64,000 nt of DNA from positions 31,253,300 through 31,317,299 of the forward strand of contig CM028332.1 of NCBI GenBank assembly GCA_016647705.1, in the 5' to 3' direction. Below the pieces are notes generated by a model. The model did no database searches, was not told where the DNA came from, and saw nothing but the letters and a program-made list of their open reading frames with translations. Shown one piece after another: positions 25,662-39,269 of this stretch. This stretch comes from Eucommia ulmoides. Its lineage: Eukaryota > Streptophyta > Magnoliopsida > Garryales > Eucommiaceae. A program made the translations under genes and the position numbers. The first letter of the stretch is position 1, and each line of letters opens with the position of its first letter.

Positions 25662-28580
25662 AGCCATAAAAAGGAATGCGTACTTCCATTAAATTAAAAG
25701 CAATACCCAATCTTATGTTTAGGTTAATGTTAAATTTATGATCCTGCGTCATAAATTGATATGTATTCTGCATATATTTCTTCTTCTCGTGTTATTCAGC
25801 ATTTTTTATCCACTTGATTTACATATAATAGAAAACATAGAGCATTTTAAAAGATAAATTTTTTAGATATTCACTTGAAATTTATCTAAATTAAAAAAGT
25901 ATATGAAATTTTAAAGATTGTAATTGATTTTTTATTTTTATTTTTATAACTAAAGGGGTAAAAATATATATTTTTGAAAAATTAGGGATGATTAGTTGAT
26001 AGAAAATGTAGAGTAAGAATATTAATTGTAGGAAAAAAAATCTTGGCCATTGATTTGATTGAAATAAAGAGATTAGAGAGATGCCTTATTTTGAACTGTG
26101 GTTCATTCTTAGTTTTGACTTCCACTTTTAGTATATAGTATATGATATAATTTGTGTATTCATGCATGGGTAAAAAGAAAAAGAAAAAAAAACCTTGTGT
26201 TCAATTTATTTTATTCTTTTTTGCAAAACTTTATGAATTTTAGGTTAGTTTGAAAAATATGATAATTTGAATTTCTTAAGAAGATGAACAATTATTTCTA
26301 AAAATAAAAATAAAAAAACATATAAAAAGGAAAAAGAAAAGTAGGACAATTGTACTGAAATGTCAAATTACTAGGGAAAATAGAGACAGAAAATGTTGAA
26401 ATTGATTTTCTTCACCATAACTCCATTTTAAGTGTTTTTATTCATATCACATAAAGACTATAATATAAGTCTATTGAATAATTACTTTTTTCTTTGCAAA
26501 ATTGATGTATGAATATTTTGTTATTTGAAAAAATATAAACAGTGTTAAGAGTAAAAGAGTAGTGAAATAAGATTTTGGGTTGCATAAAAAAATTATCCTT
26601 CTTTAAATTTGATTTGGGTGGTGGTGACGTGTCTGAGTAATCCTTTATTGTAAACTCATTAATTATCTAAGTTTAAATGAAGAGAATTAGTGGGGGAGAA
26701 ATAATATTGGACGTTGATTTTGTGGGAATAAGGAGATGAAAGGAAAAAATAATTCTCAATTGTAGTTGAGTGGAAGATTTTGTCTTTCACTTTTAATATT
26801 ATAATAATATTTAATATATTAATTTTAAATATCGTATAATTAGTTCAAATATTTTAATCAATTGATCGTGAGAATATATTTTGTTGGGAGTTTGTTATTT
26901 AATTTTTCAGCAAAATCTAATCAACGATTAAAAATATAATCAACCCTCTAATGGTAAAAATATCTCAAATATAACTAACATAAATAACATTGATTTTAAT
27001 TTAACACATTCATCTTGAATATCTTATTGGACTAGTTAGGCCAACTCAATTGGGCCTTGTTGGGCCTATAGTGTTGAGTCATGTGGGCTAGGTTTGTTGG
27101 CCCATGGGCTAGACCCCAAGGCCTAATATTAATTTCATAAAATCTCCATTATTTATCTTAATTTAAACAAAAATTCATCTTCCAAATGATATTTGCTACA
27201 CAGTAATATTTTACTACACAACAATATTGTAAACCATGTTGCAAAATGTCTACACCGAGTTTTCAAATATTTATTGCATAACAATATTTGCAAAATTAAA
27301 TCACATTGAAGTAATTACTACTATGTAGTAACTTTTATATCAGATATTGACGATGCAGTAACTTTTATAGCACATATCGACGGTCGTATTAAGAATAAAA
27401 ATTGGGTAACAAATATTTAATCATATCCATAAAAAATTGATGCACAACAAATATTTACAATTCAGGTATCGTTGTCATAAAATACCATCAGGACACTCTA
27501 CGCGGACACCCTTACCACTGAAAAAACTTGTCATCAACCGTCTTTCCCGTAGGAAGAATCTTGCCACCGCAACACTTGATCTCTCCCAAATTGAAGTACC
27601 CACTTGACAATGAAGTATTTTGCAACTTAGGGCCACATGAAAATAAAAAAATAAATAAATAAAATAAAAATTGAATCAACCAAAATCTTTTCATTTCTGA
27701 CACTTGATTCATGTTATTTGAGTAAATGATTCCATTTTTTTAATCTGTGTTATTATTTCCAATTTGGCTTTGCATGATATATTCTTCTTCATTAGCCAAA
27801 CGCGTACATGTGTGTTTTGATAAAATGGAGTTTTATTTAAAAAAATAAATGAATTAATGGGTTTAAGATGATATGAGCTTTATTCCTTAGGGCCCATTTT
27901 AATATGTTGACTAATATTGGGTATTAGCCTAAAAAGTTCTTAAATCTAAACAAGTCAGATTAAACCCTAACCTGGCTAGATTAGGGCCAATCCTCTTGCT
28001 TTACTAGCCTTGAGGTCTACCCTAACCCAGAGTCTCTCCTTGTATATATGGCCATACCCTTGAGGTTTCAAGTATCACATTTATTACCTTTCAAACCGTA
28101 CTATTTGTTCGGTTTAGAGATTATGCTTGAGGGATTTTGTTGGGGAATTCCCCAACTAGTCTTTCTTTAGGTTTTTTCTTTCAACATGTCAAACTCTTGG
28201 CGGACTAACAACCCTCTCACACCCCTGGATTGAACGAGCACAACTCGGTCCCAATTTCCTTATTTGTCGGCATGTTTTGAGCAAGAGCAGGAGGAAAATG
28301 GCACTCATTTTAATACATCTAGAAAATGTTGGCCTATTCAGATCTTTAGTTTGTGTTTAGTTAGTATACATTTTTTAGGCTTAAAAAATGGAGCGAATGA
28401 GACAAGAAGCCAAACAAAAATTATTTTTTTGTTCTACCTCTAGATAATTGTAGTTAATTCCGTAGACGAAAATAATTTTTTTTCTTTCTTATCTTTATAT
28501 ATGTTCCATATTCAAAAATAGAAGAATAAACACAAATTAGAGTTGGCCATGCCAGGTGTATTTAGTAGTTACCTAAAAAA
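25662..28580. other. AT-rich intergenic DNA
   Basis: No gene recognised. Around 27010-27120 and 27850-28260 are GGGCC-rich stretches like LTR or transposon debris; a TATA-like TGTATATATGGCC lies near 28041. A minus-strand frame at 27512-27712 (66 aa) has no clear relative. Confidence 0.5.
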
Positions 28581-28584
28581 TTAA

Positions 28585-29026
28585 TGTTGCGTTTGGTACA
28601 AGAAATTCGAGATGGGATTAGAATGACCATGGAAATGGTCATTCCATTCTTATATTTGGTACATAAGATTAAATCTTATTTCATTAGCAAAGATGCGCTA
28701 ATCCCACAAAACATGAAATTAACTAATATCAAGATAAACTTGGTATTAGTTAATCTCAATTACATGTGATTATATTTTAATCATTCATCGGCCAAAAAAT
28801 AAGGTCAAATACTAACTAAATATTTGAATTGAAATGAAATTTAATTAAAATAACTATTATACCGTTCAAAAATTTAATTAAATTACTATTTTACCCATGT
28901 CATTTCAATACTACATGTATTTTTTTTGTCATCAAATATAAGAATAGTAATAACCATTCATTCTATTACCATACTCATTTTAATTCTATTGTCATTCTTT
29001 TCCATTTCAGCGCACCAAACTCAACG
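28585..29026. mobile_element. Tourist-like (PIF/Harbinger) MITE
   Basis: 442 bp with ends TGTTGCGTTTGG and the inverse of CGTTGAGTTTGG, flanked by the 3-bp TSD TAA (28582-28584 and 29027-29029). No coding capacity. Interior words such as TGGTCATTCCATTCTTA are typical of this MITE class. Confidence 0.75.
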
Positions 29027-29199
29027 TAAATGATTTTAACATAAATATTAATTTTTTTTGGAGATAATATGATAAAATAAAAATTATAGTGTAAAAGATA
29101 ATTCCATATATTTTTACCATACAAACTACAAAGTATAAGTAAAATTAATTGTGGATTGAAAGATGTGATTGAGGACAAATAAAGAGAAAAATAAGTGGT

Positions 29200-29536
29200 T
29201 GTTAGAAATAATATGATTTTATCTATGTATTTTGTTTGTCAAAAGAATATATATATATTTTATAGAATGAAAATTAAATACTTCCAAATTTCAATACAAG
29301 AGTGGTGCATTGCGAAACATACAAACAAGGGACAAATTAACACAAGAAGATTCAAATTGATCTGTTAATGTAAGATATGGGTTGGCCCACTTGGCTCATT
29401 AGGTCAAAATCTTATCCCCAGATTTTCCCACTTCTTTTATAAATACTCCTATTGTATATTTCGGTAAAGTACTTTTCCTACACATCAATATATCGTTCAT
29501 GTTCTCTATATATTTCACTTCTCAATTATTCTAACA
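29200..29536 (+). repeat. 5' LTR of the plus-strand copia fossil
   Basis: 337 bp, starting TGTTAGAAAT and ending ATTCTAACA (perfect TGTTAGAA inverse at the ends). The primer-binding site TGGTATCAAGAGCC for initiator Met-tRNA follows directly at 29537. A TATA-like TTATAAATA lies near 29437. Confidence 0.85.
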
Positions 29537-32500
29537 TGGTATCAAGAGCCAATGTTTCCTTACTCTATTTCTGTTAAAATTTTCGAAACCCTAATCTTAA
29601 GCCTTCCACTGCACAATTACATCTATTGACTGCTACGATCCCATCATTGCTCCAAAATTAACTCTCATCATAGCAACACCTTTGTCTCAAAGAGACGATC
29701 ACAACGCTATCAAAATCAACGCCAATGGAGTTTTAACGTGCCCTCACGTGCCACCAACGCTAGCAACAATACTCCCACCAAATCGTCACTGATTTTGGGC
29801 TCTACCGCCTCAACCAAGGTTCCAAATCCATTGCAAACCATATCATCGGAACCGTCTCGACGAGATGATTCCAAATCCACCAATAGTGTCCTGATCCGAT
29901 ACGTGCCTACGCTACTATTCAACGATTTATCCCTACCACGCTAGCCCTAATCAATGCCCATTAAATGCCCACATCAGCCATTGACTACCACGTCAGCCGT
30001 TGACTCTACCACATCAGTGTCCAATCATCTTATTTGCCACGTTAGCTATTCTTAGAAGTACTATTCTTTGGACCAGTTCAGGCCTTTTTAGACCGATTTT
30101 CTACAAAGTTAGATTAGTTCCTAGGGTTTTTAGATGTTCTAATTTTGTTTTCGGACTCTGTTTTCTGATTTGAGACTCACATAATATACTTCCTTTTATA
30201 TTCGTGTGGTTTCTACACAGGTTTACCCCCTTCTTTTCACCTATGGTTAACTCAGACTCATCCTGGGTTGTCACTACTGTTCTAAATGAATCTAATTATG
30301 TTATATGGGCTCAAGAGATGTCTATTTTTCTTCATGGACATAAATTATGGCGTTTCGTAATTGGAGAAATTACTAAACCCAAGAAGAATGACGATGAAGA
30401 TGTTGCAGGATATACAAATCTTCTAGAAGAATGGGATAGCAAAAATCATCAGATTATCACATGATTTTGTTCTACTATCATCCAATCTTTTAAAATCCAA
30501 TTTGGTAGACTTCAGACAGTTAAGGAAGTTTGGGATCTTCTCCAGCACTACTACACCAAGGCAGACATATCGTATCAATATCACCTCATTTCCACCCTCC
30601 ACATCATGCACCAAAAACTTAGGCAAACCGTCAACAGTTTTCTATCTTAGATAACTATCGTGTGGGATCAATTGGCTATCACTGAGTCAATCTGGGAATG
30701 CACAAAAGACGCAACCATTCAGATAAGCTACCAAAATGAGACGCACATTATGCAATTCGTGAAGGCTTTGAGGGAAGAATTTGAGTCTGTATGAGCTTAA
30801 ATCCATTACCGGGGTAAGATATCTTCCCTAAATGATGTCATTTTTTATCTACTCAGCGAGGAAACATGCCTTGCTACATTATAGAGATCAAATACAAATG
30901 GTGTTCTTGCCTCACCAGTTACTTTTGCTACACTAGTTGCCAAGCCAAACTCATCCCAGAAACCCTTATACTGCAGGTATTATCATTCACAAGGGCACGA
31001 ATTGCTCAAATGTTCTTCTCGCCTGTGTAAGGTATGTAAAGAACCAAGCCACTATATTGTAGATTGCCCTAAACTTCTAGCATCATCATTTGAAAATCAA
31101 TCAAATGAGAATCTGTATCGCTTTCGAGGCTCTCGCAATTGGTCTTATCGCAAGCCAAAGAATGCTTCCGCTGCAGCCACTGATGCTGCCTTGACTTTTT
31201 CAAACTCTCCACTTGATTGAACTGGTTTCTGCACCGTGCTTACCGAGACTCTATCTAAAACTGGTAATAATATAGTCATGTCAGCTACACCAGGTACATC
31301 TCGATGGTATTTTGATTCTGCCTGCTGTAATTACTTGACATATGATGCCTCTATCTTTTCTCTAAAACCCGTGATGAGCGTGCACCTACTATTCACACTG
31401 CTGATAAATCAAATATGTCAGTTAGGCATACTGGACATGTTGATAGTTCTCATTTATCTCTCCTTGATACATATTTGGTCCTTAATCTTACGCTTAACCT
31501 TATATCTATTGGACAACTATGTGATCTTGGATTTGATTTGCATTTTTCTTCTACTAGTTGTCGTGTGCAAGACCCTCAGACAGGAAAACTCCTTGGATTT
31601 GGCTGTAAAGTTGGACGTCTCTTTGAGCTTACTCACCTCCAAGTCATCCTCATCATCACCAAATCAATCAGCCGTATTTATCCTATCACTCTCACCCGTG
31701 GAATTGTGGTATTCTCGGTTAGGTCACACTTTATCCAGTCGTCTTCATTTTCTTATTTCTAGTAGTTAGTTAAGTTCAATTCAGCATGAATCTTTTCATT
31801 ATATTCATTGTCAACTTACAAAACAATCAACTTTACCTTTTAATGGGAGTCAGTTTGTTTCCCTTACACCTTTTGATTTAATGCATTCCGATGTTTAAGG
31901 GCCTTCTCCTCATGCAACAATAGGTGGTGCTCGCTATTTTGTTATATTTGTGGATGACTACTCTCGATATGCATGATTGTTTCTTATGAAAAATAGACTT
32001 GAACTATTTCAATTATATTCTTATTTTTCTTCTATGATTCAAACTCATTTTTCTTAGAATATCACAATTTTTCTTTCATATAATACAATGGAATACAAAG
32101 ACCGTGGTTTTCTCAACCTGCTTCACAAAAATGACACACTCTCCTACCGCTTGTGTCCTTAAACTTCACAAAAAAATGGACGAGCCAAACGTAAACATAG
32201 ACACATTCTTGACACAATTTGTGCTCTACTCATTTCTTCATCCTGTCCTAGCGCTTTTGGGGTGATGCTACCTTAACTGCAGTATATACAATAAACTGTG
32301 TCCCTTTTACCACGATCTAGCATCAGTCTTCATTTGAGCGTCTATTCAGTAACATCTCTCTTACTCTGAATTCAAAGTCTTTGGTTGTGCTTGTTTTGTT
32401 CTTCTCAAACCACGTGAACACAACAAACTGAAACCAAGGGCTCACCTGTGTTGTTTTATTGGATATGGTATTGAACATAAAGGGTATCGGTGCTAGGATC

Positions 32501-33469
32501 CTAAAACTCTTTGTATCTCTCGTCATGTCATTTTTTGGGAACATCAAATGTTCTCTTCCTTACGGTCATTTGACATGTCAACCGTCACTAACTCCAAATT
32601 CTTTACTGATCCATTTGTTGAATTATTTCCTAAGGATACAGTTTCAGGTACTGTTGAACCCATCTCAGAACCACCAACTGATCTCACCCCTTCAGTCCAA
32701 AAACCACCAAATAGTATCACATTTCCAACTCCAGCTCCAGAACCACCAGTTGACCTCACCCCTTCGACTCAATCGATTGTGCCTAAGGATATTCCTATTT
32801 CTGATGAGTCTGCACCGACTCCATTTGAGAGTCATCCTCCAGATCAGTCCCATTGGTCTACCATGGTTACTCATCATTCTCCTTATCTTACTAATTATTA
32901 TTGCTTTTCTATTATATTTTATATATACGAGCCTCAATCCTACAAGGAATGTAGTATTAATCCTCTTTGGTAGAAAGTAATGGACGAAGAACTACAAGCC
33001 CTAGCCAAAACTCATACCAGAGATTTTGTTGATCTTCCTCCCTAGGAAAACTCTTATTGGGTGCAAATGGGTATTTAAGATCAAAACAATTTCTGATGGT
33101 TCTATTGAATGATATAAAGCTTGACTTGTTACCAAGGGATTTGCTCAGGAATATGGCATTGACTATGAAGAGACGTTTTCTCCAATGGCGAGGCTCAAAT
33201 CTATCCGTACTCCTCTTGTCGTTGCTGCCATTTGAAAATTGACTCTCTTTCAGATGAATGTCAAAAATGCATTTATCAATGGTGATCTTCTTGAGAAAGT
33301 TTATATACATACCCCTCCTAGTCTAGTTTCCCCTCGAAATAAAGTTTGTCGCTTTCGTTGTGCCTTATATGGGTTGAAACAAGCTCTACGTGCCTGGTTC
33401 GCAAAATTCAGTACTACCATTCATCAGTTTGGGTTCACATCTAGTGATGCGAATCTCATCAAGAATTAG
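29200..33469 (+). mobile_element. Ty1/copia fossil, plus strand, lacking its 3' part
   Basis: 5' LTR at 29200-29536, then gag-like sequence near 30243-30640 (ESNYVIWAQEMSIFLHGHKL), a CCHC knuckle region near 31000-31070, a pre-integrase block near 31700-31760, and reverse transcriptase near 33239-33469 (QMNVKNAFINGDLLEKVYIH, CALYGLKQALRAW). The order gag-integrase-RT identifies copia. It is broken in many places and ends abruptly at 33469; RNase H and the 3' LTR are not seen in this orientation. Confidence 0.85.
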
Positions 33470-34330
33470 TGAGACCCGAAACCAACTTAGAATTTCTTCA
33501 CGAGGATCGAACTAAATTCAGATTTATAAACAAAAATACAAGAACACGAAAATATAGTATTTAGGATAGATTACATTGACCTAATGTTTATGAATGAAAC
33601 GCGAACCAATGGTATAAGTAACAATCTTGACCCAATGATTATAACGAATCACGAACCAAAGATAGAGAGTTTGAAAGCCACAAGAAATTCTTGATAAGTT
33701 CAAGAAAATTTCTCTGAAGAACTTACGAGAAAACTCTCACAATTGTGTTAAGCAAAGTATTGTAATTCATTTTCCCATGGGATACAAACGTATTTAAATA
33801 AGAGGCCAAGATAAAATAAAGAAAACCCTAGTCTAATGAACAGTATACGGTCGCACACTGTTCACGGCAACAATAAACAGTAACCCTAACTATGAATAGT
33901 GCGACCAACCCTAGGATGCCTTGCATTGTTACTACAAGACAAAAACAAAAGAATAAGGAAGCTTCATAACTTGCTTTACACTCCTAGTTTAAAAAAGAAA
34001 AGACAAATTGGAAATCATACCTTATAAATCATCAAATAAATAACTTAAATTAAAATTAAAAGACTAATTGATAAAATAAATAATCCAAAATTTTGTGGGC
34101 CTTATGACTAGGCCCATTCTGATTCACGCTTAAGCCCATTTGGTTGCCTTAATGAGATAGATCACACCTTAATCACCCTTTGGGCCTAATTTGGACTTCA
34201 CCATTGCAGACTCGGCACAAATCTCTTGAATTAGCCCATTAAATGTTTCTTTGAATCTTTTAGCTCTTACCCTTGTTATTGAGCCAATTGGAACTTACAA
34301 AGGATCTCTTGGTGCAACTGATATATTCTT
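33470..34330 (-). other. Unassigned LTR-like segment between two copia fossils
   Basis: Starts TGAGACCCGAAACC on the plus strand at 33470, so the minus strand ends in TCA. A minus-strand TATA-like TATTTAAATA lies near 33791-33800 with a leader-like stretch beyond. It may be a solo or truncated LTR on the minus strand; the other end was not found. Confidence 0.35.
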
Positions 34331-34759
34331 TGTTGGGGATTAAACCGACTCCTAACAATACAACAATGATTTAAAAACAAGGAACACCAAAGATTCACGA
34401 GCAAAGAAAGAAACAACACAAGAATTTAATGTGGTTTGACGTAAGTCTAATCTATGCCACAAGAAGAAATTACTGTGCTGAGAGAATGAGAGTTCAACAA
34501 CCAACCACCACTACATTTATAGGGGAAGAGTTCAACAACCAACCACTTCATTAATGGGGCTAGCCAATAACATCATTAATGAGGGAGACAATTCTTCCAC
34601 TACATTAATGATACTTGTTAACCATTCTCATTAATAATATCAGCCAACCTCTTTCATTAATGATACTAGCTAACCACTTTCATTAATAATACTAGCTAAC
34701 TACTCATTAATGATGATAATCCATGGTAATACTATTGTTTTAGTCTCCAACTCTTAACA
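34331..34759 (-). repeat. 3' LTR of the minus-strand copia fossil
   Basis: 429 bp; on the minus strand it starts TGTTAAGAGTTGGAG at 34759 and ends AATCCCCAACA at 34331. It contains several near copies of CATTAATGATACTAGCTAAC. Confidence 0.75.
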
Positions 34760-36722
34760 ATCTCCTACTTTGGAGGCTAAAACATGATTGTCCGCAAATC
34801 TATTATCTCCAACTCCTACTTATCAGAGAAACTTCTCTCTGTCATAGTAATTCTTCTGGTCTGTGCCTCGAAGTTACTGTTCGAGGCTAAATGTGGTTAT
34901 ACACAACTTCAATTTGTTAATTGTCACCGTCTTCATCAACATATCCACATAATTTTCTTGAGTATGGATTTTCTCAAGTGCAATCAAGTCTTCCTCCAAC
35001 AATGATCGAATGAAGTGGAACTTGATGTCGTTATGCTTTGTCCTTGAATGGAAAACAGAGTTCTTCGCCAAGTGTATAGCACTTTGACTGTAGCTATACA
35101 ACTTAGGATCATTCTGAAGTTGTCCCAAACTCTTCCATCAAGTGATTGAGCCACACCATCTCCTTGCACGCTTCTGTAGCTGCAACATATTCCGCTTTAG
35201 TTGTTGAAATGGGCACCATTTTTTGCAATCAAGATATCCAACTTATCACCGCACTACCAAGGGTAAAGACATACCCTGTGGTACTCCTTCTGCTATCAAT
35301 GTCGCCCATAAGATCCGAATCAACATATCCTCGCAAGCTAACAGTGTCACCCCCATAACACGATACCCAATCTTTAGTACCGACAAAATACCGAAAGATC
35401 TACTTCACCGCCTTCCAATACCTTTTTTTTAGGATTGCTCATAAATCTACTCACAACTCCCACTACATGAGCAATGTCTAGATGCATGCAAATCATGGTG
35501 TACATGAGGCTTCTGATAGCCGAAGCATATGGAACTTTAGCCATCTCTTCATGTTCTTATTCTGTTATTAGTGATTGTTCCTTGGAGAGTGGGAAATACC
35601 CAATTGGAGGTGTACCAATCGATTTGGCATCTTCCATGTTGAATCTCCTGAGTACCTTATCCACGTACTCAGCTTGTGACAATTTCAAGATCTTCTTCTT
35701 CTTGTCCCTGTGAATTCGTATCCTAAGGATCTATTTTGTCGCACCAAGATCCTTTATTGCAAATTCCTCAGACAATCTTTGTTTAAGACTAGATATCTCC
35801 TTCATGCTAGGTTTTGTAACTAGCATGTCATCCACATTTAACAGAAGAATCAAATAAGAAATCTTTATTTCCTTGAAGTAACAACAATGATTAGAATTAC
35901 ACTTGCGAAAGCCATTGTTCTTCATGCAACTCAAACTTCTTATACCATTGTCTCAGAGCTTGTTTCAATCCATACAAACTATTTTTCAGCTTACACACCA
36001 ATTCGTCTTTTCCCTCAACCACATACCCCTACGGTTGATGCATGTAGATATTTTCTTCAAGATCACCATGAAGAAGTAAAGTTTTCACATCCAACTGCTC
36101 TAGGTGTAGATCATGCATTGCGATTAGATTTAACATAATTCGGATAGTCATGTGTTTTACCACTGGAGAAAGATCTCGGAGTAATCAATGTCAGCTTTCT
36201 GGTTAAAGCCCTTTACTACCAATCTTACCTTGTACCTCTGGGTACCATCGTGCTCCTCCTTCAACTAGTAAACCCATTTGTTATGAAGTGATTTCTTTCC
36301 CATTGGAAGTTTAACTAACTCTCGAGTTTGATTCAACAAGAAGGAGTCCATTTCGTCTTTCATGGCAAGCTCCCACTTGTCGTGTGTTTCTACTTGCAGA
36401 GATTCTTCATAGCAAGATGGTTCACCATTATCTATTAACAGTAGATAATGAAGAGAAGGAGAATACCATTGTGATGATCTGAATTCACGGGTAGATCTTC
36501 TCAAAGGAAGAGTTGATGGCTCTGGTTGATTTGTTGGATCGGCGTAGGGCCTTTCTTGATCCCCCACACCTAGAGTCATCTAACTTTAACTATCTCTTGT
36601 TCAGTATCAATCTTTTTTTTCACCTCAAAGTCTGTCCTTGCATATGACAGACTCATTAAACACAACATCCATGCTCCTGACAACTTTGCGCTTCTCAAAA
36701 TCCTAAAGTCTGTAGCCATAAC
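34331..36722 (-). mobile_element. Ty1/copia fossil, minus strand, 3' half with LTR
   Basis: Read on the minus strand: a linker with DPTNQPEPSTLPLRRSTREF (36265-36579), RT with YLILLLNVDDMLV (35731-35934), RNase H end with HLAKNSVFHSRTKHNDIKFH (34874-35128), a polypurine tract AAAGTAGGAGA, then the 3' LTR. Gag and integrase are missing; the element stops where the gypsy LTR begins at 36723. It is broken in several places. Different family from the copia fossil to its left. Confidence 0.85.
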
Positions 36723-37023
36723 TGTAATACCTCAAAAATTTATATTTTTAAAAATATTATTTTTATATAAGTTTAATATTTTTGGGATTATTTTGTATTT
36801 TTATGGTATAAAAAATATTTGATAATTTTTGGGGGTTAAATGTTCATTTTAAATTGACTTTTAAAATCCAAAACTTTTATGTTATTTAAAATATACTTTT
36901 AAGAGTTTTGAAATAGAATTAATATATATTTTTTTTATTTTAAAGGGGATATTGTATAAATAAATAAATAAATATATGACCAAAATGGTTTCATTCTTAA
37001 AGAAGGAAACCAAATGCGACCAC

Positions 37024-37061
<38 letters not shown>

Positions 37062-37075
37062 TACATGTGTTATAC

Positions 37076-37140
<65 letters not shown>

Positions 37141-38131
37141 AAGAAGAAGAGTGATTCTCATTAGGATCATCATATATAGCAAGGATTGAAGCCGCAGAAT
37201 AAGAATTAGAATTGAAACCATGAGTTTTCATTAAAATAATCATTATAGTTATTTATTTAACTATAATGGGTTTTGAAATTTTTTTGAGTATTTCGATTTT
37301 GGTTCGAATTTTGGTTTCGGATTTCAGGTAGAATTTTTAACTCTTTTAATATATATATTTAATTTCTCTATTGTATGATTTATATTATTGCTATTGTTAA
37401 ATTATAATTAATAATTATGATTATGTGAAAATTATGTGTGATACATGTATATGTATTTATTTATTATATTAATTAAATACACGTATTAGAGGGGTTGAAA
37501 TTCTATTGAGGCTTAGCTCACAACCCCACAGTTGTTATTACAGGGCCGATGAAAATGGTTGCGCCAGAAATTATAATTATAGTTGAATTTCTATCTGTAA
37601 TAATTGTATTCATTATTTATCAATTAAATAATATGTATGGAATATGAAATTATTTGTATGGAGTTATTTGTCAATTAAACCACAACGACCTATATTTGTA
37701 TGAAATTATTTATCAATTAAATAATATGTTGAATATGGAATTAATATAAACTGTATAGTAATTCCATACACATGATCCTAATAGAAATTGAATTCTATTT
37801 AGTTTCTATTTAAATGTATTACTTACTGTTGGAATTGGAATCCAAATCCATGGAATTGGAATCCAAATCCATGGAATTGGACTTTGTTTTTCTTTTAACA
37901 TTTTGTACTCCTGAAGTTTGACATAAATCTTGCTTTGGTCCTTTTGGTTTCAATTTGAACATATTAAGTTCTTAGTACAAAAATTGATTAGATAAATTGA
38001 TAATTATAATTATCGCCACAGTTTGTAAATTTTTTTGGATTTTTATGAGATGAAATATTGGTCATTCGATTTTAGTATTAATTCTCCAAAGGGAGAAACC
38101 GCGCGATGGCCCGAAAAATTGAGTTGTTATA
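36723..38131 (+). repeat. 5' LTR of the Tekay-like fossil
   Basis: Starts TGTAATACCTCAAAAATTTA and ends near GTTGTTATA. It carries (TG)n, (AAT)n and (AAG)n microsatellites at 37025-37150 that make spurious frames on both strands. Confidence 0.75.
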
Positions 38132-38499
38132 AAGTGGTATCAGAGTAAGTTTGCGATCGCCCTAGATTTGGATTATAGTACCCATTACTCATAATAAGTG
38201 AAGTAATGCTTAAAAAAAATAAAAATAAATAAAAAATCATATAATTCATTAATTCATCCAAAAAAAAAAAAAAAAAAAGAGCATTCAAAATAAGAAAAAT
38301 ACTAGCGTAATGATAATGTGCACAATACACTTTAGCCCATTAGAATAATTAACAATAGAAGGTATGATAAACATATGAGAAATTAGAAATCATTTAGATG
38401 TAAACTTAGTTCCAGAAAAATTTAGAAAAACAGTTAGCTCAGGAGTAAGAATAATGATGATGGTAGACCTAAGCATTATGACACATCACTATTAGATGC

Positions 38500-38860
38500 A
38501 TAGCTTAATTTTACACAAAGTAGTAGAACGGAAAAATATTCGTTACCTCAGGTTTGGTTACATCCAGTGGAACATAATTGTAAATTTATTTTAGGATATC
38601 AATTTTTAAACAATATGAGCGGTAGTGTAACAATAACCCCTAATAATGTTATTTTAAGTAAGTGTTTTGTAGAAATACCAATCATAGCATCAGAGTTTGT
38701 ATATACAAATCATGGTGGAACCCATAATTGTAGTTGTTTAGCAAATCAGAATAGCATAGTTAAAAACAATTCGGTAATAGCTTTTTCAGAAAAAGATAGT
38801 TTTAGCAATGAAAAAATTAGTGGATATTGGAGACTTGTAAGTATGTTCAGAAAAATATAG
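38500..38860 (+). other. Possible protease-like remnant in the Tekay-like fossil
   Basis: A frame ending at 38860 reads LPQVWLHPVEHNCKFILGYQ, then FLNNMSGSVTITPNNVIL. ILGxxFL after a run of beta-strand-like residues is the C-terminal pattern of retroviral-type aspartic proteases, also seen in plant pararetroviruses. Similarity is weak. A ~67-bp direct repeat follows (about 38785-38915). Confidence 0.3.
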
Positions 38861-39269
38861 TTTTAGCAATGAAAAATTTGGTGGATATTGGAGACTTGTA
38901 AGTATGTTCTTAATTTTGTTCTTTGAATTTTGTTATGGAAAAAGTGATACCTATAAGAACAGTGTATCTAATGTTTTTGTTTTGGTCTTGAAACTTTGTA
39001 TCTTCGAAGTTAGACCAAAATCTCACTTTGGTCCCTATAGTTTCAATTTAAACATATAACACTTTAACGGTTAGCCTACTTAGTGAGTGTCATGTTAGTT
39101 GTGGACTATATGATAAGTTATTAAAATGATCGGTTTAAAGGTGTTTAGTCTTCTATATGAATAATCAAATTATATTTTCATATTAAATTGAAAAAAAAAA
39201 AAGTGTTGATGAAAATTAAAAGTTTTATGATCAAGTAAAATTTTAATGGTAGAAAAATTATTTTTATTA

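Noticed and set aside
27512-27712. 66-aa minus-strand frame with a hydrophobic start and CC motif
   Set aside because: Looks a little like a secreted peptide, but I recognise no family, and the hydrophobic part comes from A/T runs. Not annotated as a gene.
36976-37221. Frames made of poly-Asn/Lys or poly-Ile/Leu
   Set aside because: Translations of (TG)n, (AAT)n and (AAG)n microsatellites in an LTR.
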